Source of the DNA: Cytophagales bacterium WSM2-2
Lineage (GTDB): Bacteria > Bacteroidota > Bacteroidia > Cytophagales > Cyclobacteriaceae
Assembly: GCA_015472025.1 (NCBI GenBank)
Contig: BNHL01000001.1
Coordinates: 4,514,001 to 4,578,000, forward strand
DNA length: 64,000 nucleotides
Direction of reading: 5' to 3'
Made by a program: the position numbers and the translations under genes. The number at the start of each line of letters is the position of its first letter. The stretch's first letter is position 1. A model generated the notes under the pieces. The model saw nothing but the letters and a program-made list of their open reading frames with translations. It was not told the DNA's origin and searched no databases. Shown one piece after another: positions 45,601 to 54,042 of this stretch.

Positions 45601-46242
45601 TTACTGTGCAATCAGGCCAAGCGGATCACTCCACGGACCCTGCTTTGTAGCCACTACCGATGCCACCCTGAACCAGTATTTCTTACCGGGTATTAAATCC
45701 GTTGCCGTGAATGTAGCTATTGTAGTCACTCCAATCTGTTTCCACTCGGCTGTACTTCCGGGCACATCGGAAGAGTCCTCGCACATTTGCCATATGTAGC
45801 TCGCCCGTTTGGTAACAGTCGATTGCAGTATTGCCTCACCTTCTTTTTCTCCATTGTCTACGGTAAACCGATAAGGCTCGCGCTTTGATGAGTTTTTACT
45901 TTTCATTTCCATCCCTGCACTGGTGATGATCTGTATACGTTGATCATCCGTAAGCGTGGGATCAGCGAGAATAACTTCGATCAGGTTGACAATTATTCTC
46001 AGGAGCCTTATCACTTCATCACGGGCAACCTGGAGATCGGTTTTTTTTGTGGGGCTGATCGGGGCTTTTATTCTTGCATCGAATACAGTATTTGCATCGG
46101 ACAGCTGCACTACCCGATCTACTATTTCCTGGGCAGCAAACATTGGGTTGTTCTTCATACTGGAAACAACTCCGAAACTGAAATCGCACAACTCCAAGTC
46201 CGATTTCGCCTGCACTTTTAATACTGGTGTAACTCTCTTCAT
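45601..46242 (-). CDS. Fibronectin-III-like domain protein
   Basis: About 213 residues from the Met at 46242 (MKRVTPVLKVQAKS); a start at 46272 adds ten residues. The N-terminal half (to about 110) is helical (EIVDRVVQLSDANTVFDARIKAP, VARDEVIRLLRIIVNLIEVIL). The C-terminal half is a fibronectin type III-like sandwich (SYIWQMCEDS, WKQIGVTTIATFTATDLIPGKKYWFRVASVVATKQGPWSDPL). No signal peptide is seen. A truncated relative lies at 1357-1653. This combination occurs in Bacteroidota hypothetical proteins of unknown role. Confidence 0.75.
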   Translation of the reverse strand: MKRVTPVLKVQAKSDLELCDFSFGVVSSMKNNPMFAAQEIVDRVVQLSDANTVFDARIKAPISPTKKTDLQVARDEVIRLLRIIVNLIEVILADPTLTDDQRIQIITSAGMEMKSKNSSKREPYRFTVDNGEKEGEAILQSTVTKRASYIWQMCEDSSDVPGSTAEWKQIGVTTIATFTATDLIPGKKYWFRVASVVATKQGPWSDPLGLIAQ

Positions 46243-46392
46243 TTTAAAATTTTGTTTTAATTGATGCAGCATAGGTAATGGTATGCTACCGTTTCAATTT
46301 CATCACTTTATTTTATGGGTGTGTATTCTTATTAAAGAGCATTATTTTTTCAAAAGGAAAATTTCAAAGTCATTTTTTGCACTGACATGCTC

Positions 46393-46645
46393 ATGAAGTG
46401 AAGAGATATCTTTATTAAGTGAAGAGACAATCGTTTAAAGCGAAGCAATAATCTGTTAAGGAGAAGAGTCATTCTCATAAAGTGAAGAGATATCCATATC
46501 CAGCGACCGGATAGTCATTTAATATGAAGAGATAACCTGATCAGGTGACGCGATGGTCTTCTGAAGCGAAGGGATATCCTAATTAAGTGAGGAGATGATC
46601 CTCTGAAGTGAAGACATAACGTGATCAAGCGAAGAGATGACCCTA
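46393..46645. repeat. 21-bp degenerate tandem array, 12 units
   Basis: Twelve units spaced 21 bases apart almost without exception, with the core G of AAGTGAAGAGATAT at 46398, 46419, 46440, 46460, 46482, 46503, 46524, 46545, 46566, 46587, 46608 and 46629. The consensus is AAGTGAAGAGATATCCTNNTT. Every unit is diverged; no two are identical. In one plus frame each reads Ser-Glu-Glu-Ile-x-x-x with stops in most units, so it is not translated there. The remainder of 46243-46814 shows nothing else. Confidence 0.8.
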
Positions 46646-46814
46646 TCCCTGCGTCTTCCTATTGAAAACACTTGCCTCTCTACACAAAGACAAAGAGTCA
46701 CGAAGATATACCAACAGCTAAGTACCCATGCTGTAGCCTTCAGTAACTAAGTCAATTTCTCTATCTTTCGACAACAACTAGCAACTAACAACTAGGAACA
46801 AACAACCAACACGG

Positions 46815-47450
46815 ATGAAAGTCAAACTCTCCCCAGCCCAAAAGATCAAGCTCGCCAACTCCAACGATGTATTCCGTATTATGCGCGAGGTGCTGCTGCG
46901 GGAGCATCGTATCGACAGGAGCAAGGCTCACTTTTGGGTAGTATGCCTGGCTGAGAATCATAAACTGTTGCTGGTGGAGCTCGTAAGCTTTGGCAACAAA
47001 GTGACAGCCGTGGAGCCCACCGATGTCTTTGGTTTTGCCTTGCAGAAGAAAGCCGCGAAGATGGTGATGGTGCACAACCGCCCCGACGAATTGGGAGTAC
47101 CCGACCCCAGCGCCAGCGACAAACAACTTACCGACCGCATGGCCGCCATTGGCAAATTTGTAAGCGTGCCGGTGATCGATCACCTGATCATTACCGAGGA
47201 TACCTACTACAGCTTTGCCGATACGGGACTGCTGAAGGAGATCATTGCGAAAAGCAGCTATGATCTGACATTTGAGCAGATTGATAAGCTGAAGGAGCAG
47301 ATGGCGGAGAATAAGAGAAAGGCAGATGAACGATTGGAGAAAACGATTCAACTAATTGCTAAAAAACTTTTGAAGCAAGGGCTAACGATAGATCAAATCG
47401 TAAGCTCAACTGGATTGGAGAGGAGAGAGGTAGAGAAGTTGAAAAAATAA
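46815..47450 (+). CDS. RadC-like MPN/JAB domain protein, altered metal site
   Basis: A 211-residue protein of the RadC (MPN+/JAB) fold: VFRIMREVLLREHRIDRSKAHFWVVCL, the core MVMVHNRPDELGVPDPSASDKQLTDRM and VIDHLIITEDTYYSFADTGLL. In active JAMM proteins the core reads HxH...S...D; here the second His is Arg (H87-N-R89-P90) and the loop is two residues longer, so zinc binding is doubtful. A C-terminal helical tail (RLEKTIQLIAKKLLKQGLTIDQIVSSTGL) looks like a DUF-type resolvase or transposase helix-turn-helix tail. It is followed after 16 bases by the phosphoesterase gene. Confidence 0.8.
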   Translation: MKVKLSPAQKIKLANSNDVFRIMREVLLREHRIDRSKAHFWVVCLAENHKLLLVELVSFGNKVTAVEPTDVFGFALQKKAAKMVMVHNRPDELGVPDPSASDKQLTDRMAAIGKFVSVPVIDHLIITEDTYYSFADTGLLKEIIAKSSYDLTFEQIDKLKEQMAENKRKADERLEKTIQLIAKKLLKQGLTIDQIVSSTGLERREVEKLKK

Positions 47451-47466
47451 TTAAGATCCAACTAGT

Positions 47467-48225
47467 ATGACATTTCAATATTGTTCTGATCTGCACCTGG
47501 AGTTTCCTGAAAACAAAAAGTATCTTCTCGATCATCCGCTAAAACCGACAGGCGAGATACTAGTGTTGGCGGGGGATATTGTGCCTTTTGCTGAGATAAA
47601 TAAACACGACTATTTCTTTGACTTTATTTCAGGTCAGTACCAGGCAACCTACTGGCTTCCGGGAAATCACGAGTACTACAACAGCGATATAAGCAAGAGG
47701 AGCGGCCTGGTTCATGAACAAATACGAAGCAATGTATTCTTGGTAAACAATACAGCAATTACCTGTAACGGAACGCGCCTTGTTTTTTCCACATTATGGT
47801 CAAAGATAAATCCGACTCATGAGTGGATGATACAACAGGATATTACCGATTTTCATTTGATCAGGAATAACAAGACAAGCTTTACAGTAGCTGACTTTAA
47901 CTTGCAACATGAGCAGTGCCTGAAGTTTCTGAAAAAAGAGCTTTCAGTAAAAACAGCATCGACTATTGTAGTGACACATCATGTACCTACGTTTTATAAC
48001 TATCCGGCCAAGTACAAAGACAGTCTATTGAATGAAGCCTTCGCTTCTGAACAATTCGATCTTATTGCTGATTCAGGAGTTGCTTATTGGATATATGGGC
48101 ATCACCATCAGTTCATCCCGGAATTCAGTATTGTTAATACCTTCTTGGTTAATAACCAACTGGGGTATGTAAGTTCTGGCGAACATAGGAGCTTTAGTGA
48201 TACTGCTTGTATTACAATGTGGTAG
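47467..48225 (+). CDS. Calcineurin-like metallophosphoesterase
   Basis: A 252-residue metallophosphoesterase with all five family blocks: YCSDLHLEF, ILVLAGDIV, WLPGNHEYY, IVVTHHVP and IYGHHHQFIP. These supply the two-metal site. There is no signal peptide, so it is cytoplasmic. It is 16 bases downstream of the RadC-like gene and probably co-transcribed. The substrate is unknown; small phosphoesterases of this type act on nucleotides or nucleic acids. Confidence 0.88.
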   Translation: MTFQYCSDLHLEFPENKKYLLDHPLKPTGEILVLAGDIVPFAEINKHDYFFDFISGQYQATYWLPGNHEYYNSDISKRSGLVHEQIRSNVFLVNNTAITCNGTRLVFSTLWSKINPTHEWMIQQDITDFHLIRNNKTSFTVADFNLQHEQCLKFLKKELSVKTASTIVVTHHVPTFYNYPAKYKDSLLNEAFASEQFDLIADSGVAYWIYGHHHQFIPEFSIVNTFLVNNQLGYVSSGEHRSFSDTACITMW

Positions 48226-48348
48226 AATTTTGAACTATGATGATGATAAAGACTATGGTCGAGAGATCAATTGTCACAGTTCGCTTTACAGCTTCGAGTC
48301 GCCTGACTTGCTACCGATTTTTCCTTCCTCCACGACTATACAACACAG

Positions 48349-49584
48349 TTACATAGAAAGCCGAAACTCTTCTATTCTTTGTCTAATAATCTCCTCTGGC
48401 CTCTGAGAAGTCTCATTCGCTATTATCATCCTTTCTAAGTCGCTATCATTTAATACTATGACCAATTTTTGCTCCATTGCCCAAATTTCTCTGCATGTGT
48501 GGTAGCAACTATTGTCTCCTCCATTTCTTGAAAAAAGAAGAGCAAATAGTCCTGGCCCATGAATTTTCAAATAATTTGCAATCTGAAGTACTTCCTTTTT
48601 TCCAATTTTCTTTGAATAATTTTTTGTATCAACAACTATGTAGTCCGCAAAGTACCTGTGTCTTAGGTGCGCCCAAAAACCTGATTCAGCATAGTTTCTC
48701 ATTATTAAATCTCTTCGATTAACCCGAAAGTAATCTGGTCGTTCAACTATAGGAGAGGATAGTTGTTTCCCGAATAAGTGATCGAGAATTTTTTGGATAA
48801 ATTCTTGGTACCGAGCCCATTCATTTTCTCCCTTGCCTCCAGTTTGAATTGATTTTAGTTCTCGAATTAATTTATCCTCGTCTGTTACATAATTAGCTTT
48901 TCTAAATAGTTCTTGAAGAATTGGATGCTGGATAGTGGCTACTTCATCAGCGAATGTTGACGCAATAAAATTTACGTCCCACACCTCAATCCCTGCCTTT
49001 GAAAGAAGTTCATTGTCTTGGTTTGGTAGAATGCCAGGAAAAAAAAGTACAACACTACTTTGCTCGTCAATTTGACGGTAAGTCATTAGCTTATTAATGA
49101 CGTCCTCTAATTTTGATGGGGTAAAAGTGGAATACGACTTTACTTCTATTATAAGCCTTTGCCAATGTTTCCCCTTTCTTCTTTCAACAACGATGTCTGG
49201 ATAGTAGTTGCTTTCTCTCAATCTTACCTGAATCCTAATCTCCTTGAAATCTTCTTTCTTCTTTCGCATTAAGGCACAGAGATAGCTTGTCAAATCTGTT
49301 TCACGAACCAGCCCGCTATTTCCTTGGATTGGTGCACCCCAAGTAATTTCTTCAATGTCCACAATAGATGACAATTCGGTCATTTTCTTGCGGTCGTTAT
49401 TTTTTTCAGCCTCTTTGTATGAAGTCATGTTTTCAGTTGGGATGAAAGTATAGTGAGTTCGTTTACTTTTTCCTTCAGTATGGAAGGCATCATCTACTAC
49501 TACTCCTTGAAGCATTTTTTCTCCGACAATAAATCTTATGTGTCGATTGTGAAGGCCTGCATCAATAAACTCAATGTGATTCAT
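48349..49584 (-). CDS. Protein with two PD-(D/E)XK-like nuclease domains
   Basis: A 411-residue protein of unrecognised family. The first nuclease-like site is YYPDIVVERR (D130) followed by LIIEVKSYS (E147, K149): the PD...ExK signature. The second is YFADYIVVDTKNYSKK (D314, D319, K321) with a helix EVLQIANYLK. The N-terminal ~90 residues are beta-rich and may recognise a target. The gene starts 32 bases after the KAP NTPase stop on the same strand, so they form one operon. Likely role: a DNA-cutting effector in defence (inference); it could also be a repair or toxin enzyme. The codon choice is AT-rich compared with the flanks. Confidence 0.7.
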   Translation of the reverse strand: MNHIEFIDAGLHNRHIRFIVGEKMLQGVVVDDAFHTEGKSKRTHYTFIPTENMTSYKEAEKNNDRKKMTELSSIVDIEEITWGAPIQGNSGLVRETDLTSYLCALMRKKKEDFKEIRIQVRLRESNYYPDIVVERRKGKHWQRLIIEVKSYSTFTPSKLEDVINKLMTYRQIDEQSSVVLFFPGILPNQDNELLSKAGIEVWDVNFIASTFADEVATIQHPILQELFRKANYVTDEDKLIRELKSIQTGGKGENEWARYQEFIQKILDHLFGKQLSSPIVERPDYFRVNRRDLIMRNYAESGFWAHLRHRYFADYIVVDTKNYSKKIGKKEVLQIANYLKIHGPGLFALLFSRNGGDNSCYHTCREIWAMEQKLVIVLNDSDLERMIIANETSQRPEEIIRQRIEEFRLSM

Positions 49585-49616
49585 CTTAGAATTTTCATTT
49601 TTAACATATGGAAAAC

Positions 49617-52424
49617 CTAATCAATGGTGTAATTGCTTTTTTCTTCGAAAGAGTGAGACTTTTCTCTTCCTGCTATTTTATAGTGAAGCTTGAGAGATTT
49701 TTTTTGCTTGGGAGCAGGATCACTAATGCCAAAGGTAGAAGGATCTACTGTGGCTGAATAAATGCCTTGAGATGCTAGCTCTTTAACTTTAGGCGTAACA
49801 TCAACTTGCCCTTTTGACCACTCATATGTAGCGGACAAAATAATTAGGCTGCTTCGCTCTACTTCTTTTACTAACACCTCATATGTTTGATTCTTGAAAT
49901 ACCTCATTATTGCGTTCTTGGAGGTTGGATCAACTTCAATCCATGGTGGTATTTCTTCAGAAAAGAAGAAATTGTAATTGGACTTTTTAAACTTCTCATA
50001 AAAATCAATTAGCTGTTTAAATTCGTCAATCCCGCCGGCTATCTCACGCAAGAATTTCTCAAAATTTTCCCAACCGCCAAAGTATTGATAAGTGAAGGGC
50101 TCAAACACAAACTCGTTGTCAATGTGAGGAGTAGATCTTGATCTGACAACCCAACGTAAATAGTCCTGAGGAAATTTTTTCAAATAGTCCAACACGATTA
50201 TGTTTGCCTCGTTCATTATGGTCACCTTGTTCTCAGTGGTTTTATCCGCCCAACAATTATAATAGAACATCACAAAAACCCTGGTATCGAAGTCGCTACG
50301 TGAAACCACGAACTGCTTCAATCGATCTATAGCGATCTCCTGCAGCTCTTTCTTGTCCAATGGGAAATAAAAGTTTTTTTCATTGTCGATATATTTTCTT
50401 AATAAGATTCGGTTGAGAAAAGTAGAGTATAGATAGCATTCACTTTCTGGGTAAAACAATCCTTTCACAAATTTTTTTAGTTCTTCTTCACTTTCATATA
50501 AATCAATTATTCTTCCTCTTCCCGAAGAAAATAATTCGGCAAAGCTCTCCAAATCAACTTCTCTATTTCGACTTTGATTAATGAGGACGATCCATAGCTT
50601 AACTACCTTCTCAAATCGCTGCTTGTTTAAGAAGGCGTCCACCGTTTCTAGAATATCCAAAAGGTAGCTCCCTTTGTCCTGCTCAAGCCATTTGTTTGCT
50701 TGGTCTTTTAAGTCAACCCAATCCTTGTCGAGAACAGGAAGAAACTCCTTGAACAAAATGCCTTGCGTGTCAAGGACATTGTTGAAATATATACCGAACT
50801 TATCGTCATGAAGTATAGATCTTCTCTCCACTTTCCCATTCGGTTGAATTGAGAAGATAAATTGAAATAAGCTAATTATGATTTCGAGATCACGGTCTGG
50901 AAGTTGAAGCTCTCGATACAGAGCTGAGATCTCTTCTTCTTTAACTGACAACTGGAAAAAGGAGCCAGCCAAAGTCTTTCCAAGATATTTGTCTCCGTTA
51001 TCTCTTATACGCTTAGTTAATTGCGGGTACTTAAATCGGATAAGGGACATAAAGAAATAATCCCTGATATCAATTTCAGTTTTTACTAAATTAAAACTAA
51101 GGGTAAAGAAATTAACAAATCTTTTGACGTCACGAAGATTGGTTAATAATTTGGGAATAAAATCGTTGCTATTCAGAGGCGCTCCAAAAGCCGAAGCATC
51201 AAAAGCTTTATTAAAGCTCAAGCCTTGCTTACTGTCAATGATTTCTTCAATACTACCTTTAAGTTCTGGGTTTCGCTCAATCAAATAGTACTTCAATTTT
51301 TCTTTGATGACATTAGCTGAGACCGAGCTTAAGTCAAACTGAATTTGAAAGATTTTTTCTAGGTAGTTAGATTTACCATAATCTGAGTGGTGTGTTAAAG
51401 CTTCGCGCAAATATTCCTCATCAAAACCAACAATAAAAATGGTATTCCTAAAATTAGCGCTATTCCGAATCAATTTAATAACCTCAATGATTTCACCATA
51501 ATTGAGCCTGTCAATGTCATCGATAAAGACAACAATCTTTCGATCGATCTCGATTAGAGACTCATTTATTTTTTCAAACTGAATTTCATAGTTAAAATTG
51601 ACATCAAGAGTTGAGCTCAAAAGGTTACTCCATAAACTGGCCTTCGTTTCAACTAATTTCATCGCATAACTTTCGATTAACTCGCCAAGTCTAAAATCAA
51701 ATGGTTTTATTGTCGCAGAATAAATTGTAAAAAAATCGTTCACTATCCTGTTACTATCTTGACTCTTCCATGCATTAAAATCAACTGCTAGTAGATATTT
51801 ATCTTTTGCTCGCAAATACGATTTGATCATTTGTTGAAAGGATGTTTTTCCATCCCCCCACTTGGCATTAATGCCGATGGCGAGAGACCTTGAGCTCTTG
51901 GAATTTAGAATATAGCTTGACAGGTATTCAACAAGGTCCTTTCTACCAAGTTCGTCCTGATCAGCGGTTTCTATGTTAGCGTCATCTAATAATGAACGCT
52001 GCTCATCCCTTGATTTTACTTCCTTCTTGAAGGGAACAAGTTTGTATACTATTAAGATGACCGGAAAAGAGAGTAAGAGGTCGATATATTTAAAAGAAGG
52101 AGCGACTGTGAATTCTGTAAAGCTCCAGTGGTTGAATCCCAAAAGACTGAATCTGTAAGCAAGTCCATATCCCGCACCTAGGATAGAGAATGAGATGCTC
52201 TGCCAATCGATTCTTTTCTTAATGGACCGATTATGTATTAACCACCAGGCAATAGCAAACAGCCACAGGACAAATAAATACACATCTGCTGCTAAGCTTC
52301 CGGAAAAAAAAGACAGGAATTTGTCAACAAAAACTAAATCAACCAATTTCTCTATTGGTTCATGAAAGAAAAATGGCAACAGCCAAATAGAAATTACAAG
52401 AAGAATTCTTCGGGCCTTGTACAA
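49617..52424 (-). CDS. Membrane-anchored KAP-family P-loop NTPase
   Basis: A 935-residue protein starting at a TTG. The N-terminal 130 residues hold four hydrophobic segments (about 7-20, 45-63, 78-93, 113-130). The KAP NTPase core has Walker A GINAKWGDGKTS (184-195), the FNAWKSQD block (217-224) and Walker B VVFIDDIDRLNYGE (298-311). The remaining ~600 residues are helix-rich and have no recognised motif. KAP NTPases are membrane-associated ATPases, several tied to phage exclusion, such as PifA. The nuclease-like gene follows 32 bases downstream. AT-rich; probably horizontally acquired. Confidence 0.85.
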   Translation of the reverse strand: MYKARRILLVISIWLLPFFFHEPIEKLVDLVFVDKFLSFFSGSLAADVYLFVLWLFAIAWWLIHNRSIKKRIDWQSISFSILGAGYGLAYRFSLLGFNHWSFTEFTVAPSFKYIDLLLSFPVILIVYKLVPFKKEVKSRDEQRSLLDDANIETADQDELGRKDLVEYLSSYILNSKSSRSLAIGINAKWGDGKTSFQQMIKSYLRAKDKYLLAVDFNAWKSQDSNRIVNDFFTIYSATIKPFDFRLGELIESYAMKLVETKASLWSNLLSSTLDVNFNYEIQFEKINESLIEIDRKIVVFIDDIDRLNYGEIIEVIKLIRNSANFRNTIFIVGFDEEYLREALTHHSDYGKSNYLEKIFQIQFDLSSVSANVIKEKLKYYLIERNPELKGSIEEIIDSKQGLSFNKAFDASAFGAPLNSNDFIPKLLTNLRDVKRFVNFFTLSFNLVKTEIDIRDYFFMSLIRFKYPQLTKRIRDNGDKYLGKTLAGSFFQLSVKEEEISALYRELQLPDRDLEIIISLFQFIFSIQPNGKVERRSILHDDKFGIYFNNVLDTQGILFKEFLPVLDKDWVDLKDQANKWLEQDKGSYLLDILETVDAFLNKQRFEKVVKLWIVLINQSRNREVDLESFAELFSSGRGRIIDLYESEEELKKFVKGLFYPESECYLYSTFLNRILLRKYIDNEKNFYFPLDKKELQEIAIDRLKQFVVSRSDFDTRVFVMFYYNCWADKTTENKVTIMNEANIIVLDYLKKFPQDYLRWVVRSRSTPHIDNEFVFEPFTYQYFGGWENFEKFLREIAGGIDEFKQLIDFYEKFKKSNYNFFFSEEIPPWIEVDPTSKNAIMRYFKNQTYEVLVKEVERSSLIILSATYEWSKGQVDVTPKVKELASQGIYSATVDPSTFGISDPAPKQKKSLKLHYKIAGREKSHSFEEKSNYTID

Positions 52425-52629
52425 AGATCAATTGGTAAATTACTTCTTGAACTTACAAAGAATAGAAGTATAAGGCCAAATTTTACCTCAGTTTATTAAC
52501 CTTTTCCAATAGATTTCCGGGTTGGATATCTGTTAGACCACGGTTCACTTAATAACTTTCTTAGGTGAACTTAGATTTTTCAAATAGTTCATTGAATCGA
52601 GAATGGCCTACTTTTCGAGTTTTATTTTA

Positions 52630-52741
52630 TTATTTCTTCAGCTTGTCCTTTAGTTCTTTTGACTGTTCGCGTAGTAAGTTGACATCAGGAGATAAAAATA
52701 TTCCGTCAACAGTTAGAGCAATTGCTCCCGCCTTTGATTTC
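52630..52741 (-). pseudogene. Short coding remnant beside a repeat
   Basis: One minus frame reads KSKAGAIALTVDGIFLSPDV then NLLREQSKELKDKLKK and a TAA. The strand-then-helix text looks coded, but a stop codon and a GTTGGTC repeat lie immediately upstream, so only a C-terminal stub of about 36 residues remains. Product unknown. The rest of 52425-52923 holds only repeat-like sequence. Confidence 0.3.
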
Positions 52742-52755
52742 TATGTTCAAAGCAA

Positions 52756-52853
52756 GCCTGGGTTGTTGTTGGTCTTCCTAAAGTTATTGTCGGTTCAGTA
52801 GTAGTGATGAGTTGTTGTTGTTGGTCTCCCGACCACCAACTTTTGCCCCGCCT
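52756..52853. repeat. GTTGGTC repeat, degenerate partial copy
   Basis: It contains GGGTTGTTGTTGGTCTTCC at its left and TTGTTGTTGGTCTCCCGACCACCAACTTTT at its right with unrelated sequence between. After it, at 52880-52915, TTTTATAACTCATCATTCGG and AGATTTGAGATTGT match text at 23670-23695 and 53990-54020. Confidence 0.5.
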
Positions 52854-52923
52854 TTGACGGTGTTCTTTACCTATTTGATTTTATAACTCATCATTCGGAG
52901 ATTTGAGATTGTTTACAGGAAAA

Positions 52924-53796
52924 ATGAGCAAAGTAAAGAAACAACATTTTGTCCCGCAGTTCTACCTTAAGAATTTCACTGACTCTCAACATCGTATTTA
53001 TGCTCTCGATGTTGTAAATGGTAAGTCATTTGGTACTTCAGTTAAGAATATCGCACATGATGTGTATTTTTATGACTATGAACCTTTCGACCGGTTCATT
53101 GGGGTCGAGCAGGCTGTAGAAAAAGCGCTGGCGGGATCTGAAAGTAAGGCTGCAGAGATACTACGAAAACTCAAGGCACAACTAGAAGCCAATGATCTTA
53201 GTGAATTCACCAAGAGTGATTATAGAGAATTGGCCGACCACATCCTCACGCAGCATAAGAGAACTCCACAAAATAGGATACTGACAACTCAACTCCTCGA
53301 AAAGGTAAGACAGTCGAGAACGAAGGGAGCTTCTGACGAGGTCAAACAACTGGACCTTGAAGCTGAATCGTATGATCCGCAGTTTCAGCAAATCTATGGG
53401 ATATTGAGTTCACAAGTCTTACATGATATTGAAGGCCTTTGCGATCAATATTGGGTTTTTTGGAAAAATAAAACTCAACATAGTTTCTATACTTCTGATC
53501 ATCCCGTTGTTGGCCACTACGACACAGATGAGCGTTTTGAAATTTATTTTCCTATCACGCCCAAGTTTAGCGTCAGTATTCTCCTCAAGGATCATTTTCC
53601 TCATATGTCTTTCAGGCACCAAAGGATTAATGAACTTGGAGATCCTGAGTATGTAAAATTCCTCAATACGGTAATAGTGACGAATTGTGGTCGTCAGGTC
53701 TACAGTGCTGAAAATGATTTCCGGCTAGCCGAGAAAATAGTCGAAGAAAATTCTTCTTTGAGAGACCCCAACAGAAAACGTATTGCTCCTATGTGA
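52924..53796 (+). CDS. DUF4238 protein
   Basis: About 290 residues from the ATG at 52924 (MSKVKKQHFVPQFYLKNF); an upstream start at 52903 adds seven residues that come from the repeat. The HFVPQFYLKNF opening and the later HSFYTSDHPVV and FPITPKFSVSILL define DUF4238. Its biochemistry is unknown; such genes are scattered in accessory regions. It diverges from the KAP/nuclease operon and is boxed in by repeats, so it may be an independent cargo or part of the same accessory unit. Confidence 0.85.
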   Translation: MSKVKKQHFVPQFYLKNFTDSQHRIYALDVVNGKSFGTSVKNIAHDVYFYDYEPFDRFIGVEQAVEKALAGSESKAAEILRKLKAQLEANDLSEFTKSDYRELADHILTQHKRTPQNRILTTQLLEKVRQSRTKGASDEVKQLDLEAESYDPQFQQIYGILSSQVLHDIEGLCDQYWVFWKNKTQHSFYTSDHPVVGHYDTDERFEIYFPITPKFSVSILLKDHFPHMSFRHQRINELGDPEYVKFLNTVIVTNCGRQVYSAENDFRLAEKIVEENSSLRDPNRKRIAPM

Positions 53797-53821
53797 ATTG
53801 GTTGCTAAGAAACCAAACCCT

Positions 53822-53950
53822 TGGGTTGTTGTTGGTCTCCCGACCCCCAACTTTTATTTTGAAGATTGTCCAAATTCTACGGGCTTCTATAAAATTCTTA
53901 AAAATTTGTCTGACGTGTTATTTAGAGGTTTAAGAGATTGTTGGTCAACC
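53822..53950. repeat. GTTGGTC repeat, nearly complete copy
   Basis: It opens GTTGTTGGTCTCCCGACCCCCAAC, contains the shared interior (TTTATTTTGAAGATTGTCC, ACGGGCTTCTATAAAATTC, AAATTTGTCTGACGTGT) and ends GAGATTGTTGGTCAACC, where the closing palindrome is damaged. Confidence 0.75.
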
Positions 53951-54042
53951 TTCTATTTATAAGATACTGTGCCAATAGTGAGTTTGATTTCCTGACTTTA
54001 TCATGCGGATATTTGAGATTGTTGGTCGGGAGACCATAGTCG

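Noticed and set aside
46393-46645. Possible CRISPR array
   Set aside because: The units are only 21 bp, contiguous and all diverged; there are no identical repeats separated by spacers and no cas gene.
46785-47351. A 188-codon minus-strand frame opposite the RadC-like gene
   Set aside because: The plus-strand frame has clear RadC family blocks; the His/Leu-rich antisense product looks like a shadow.
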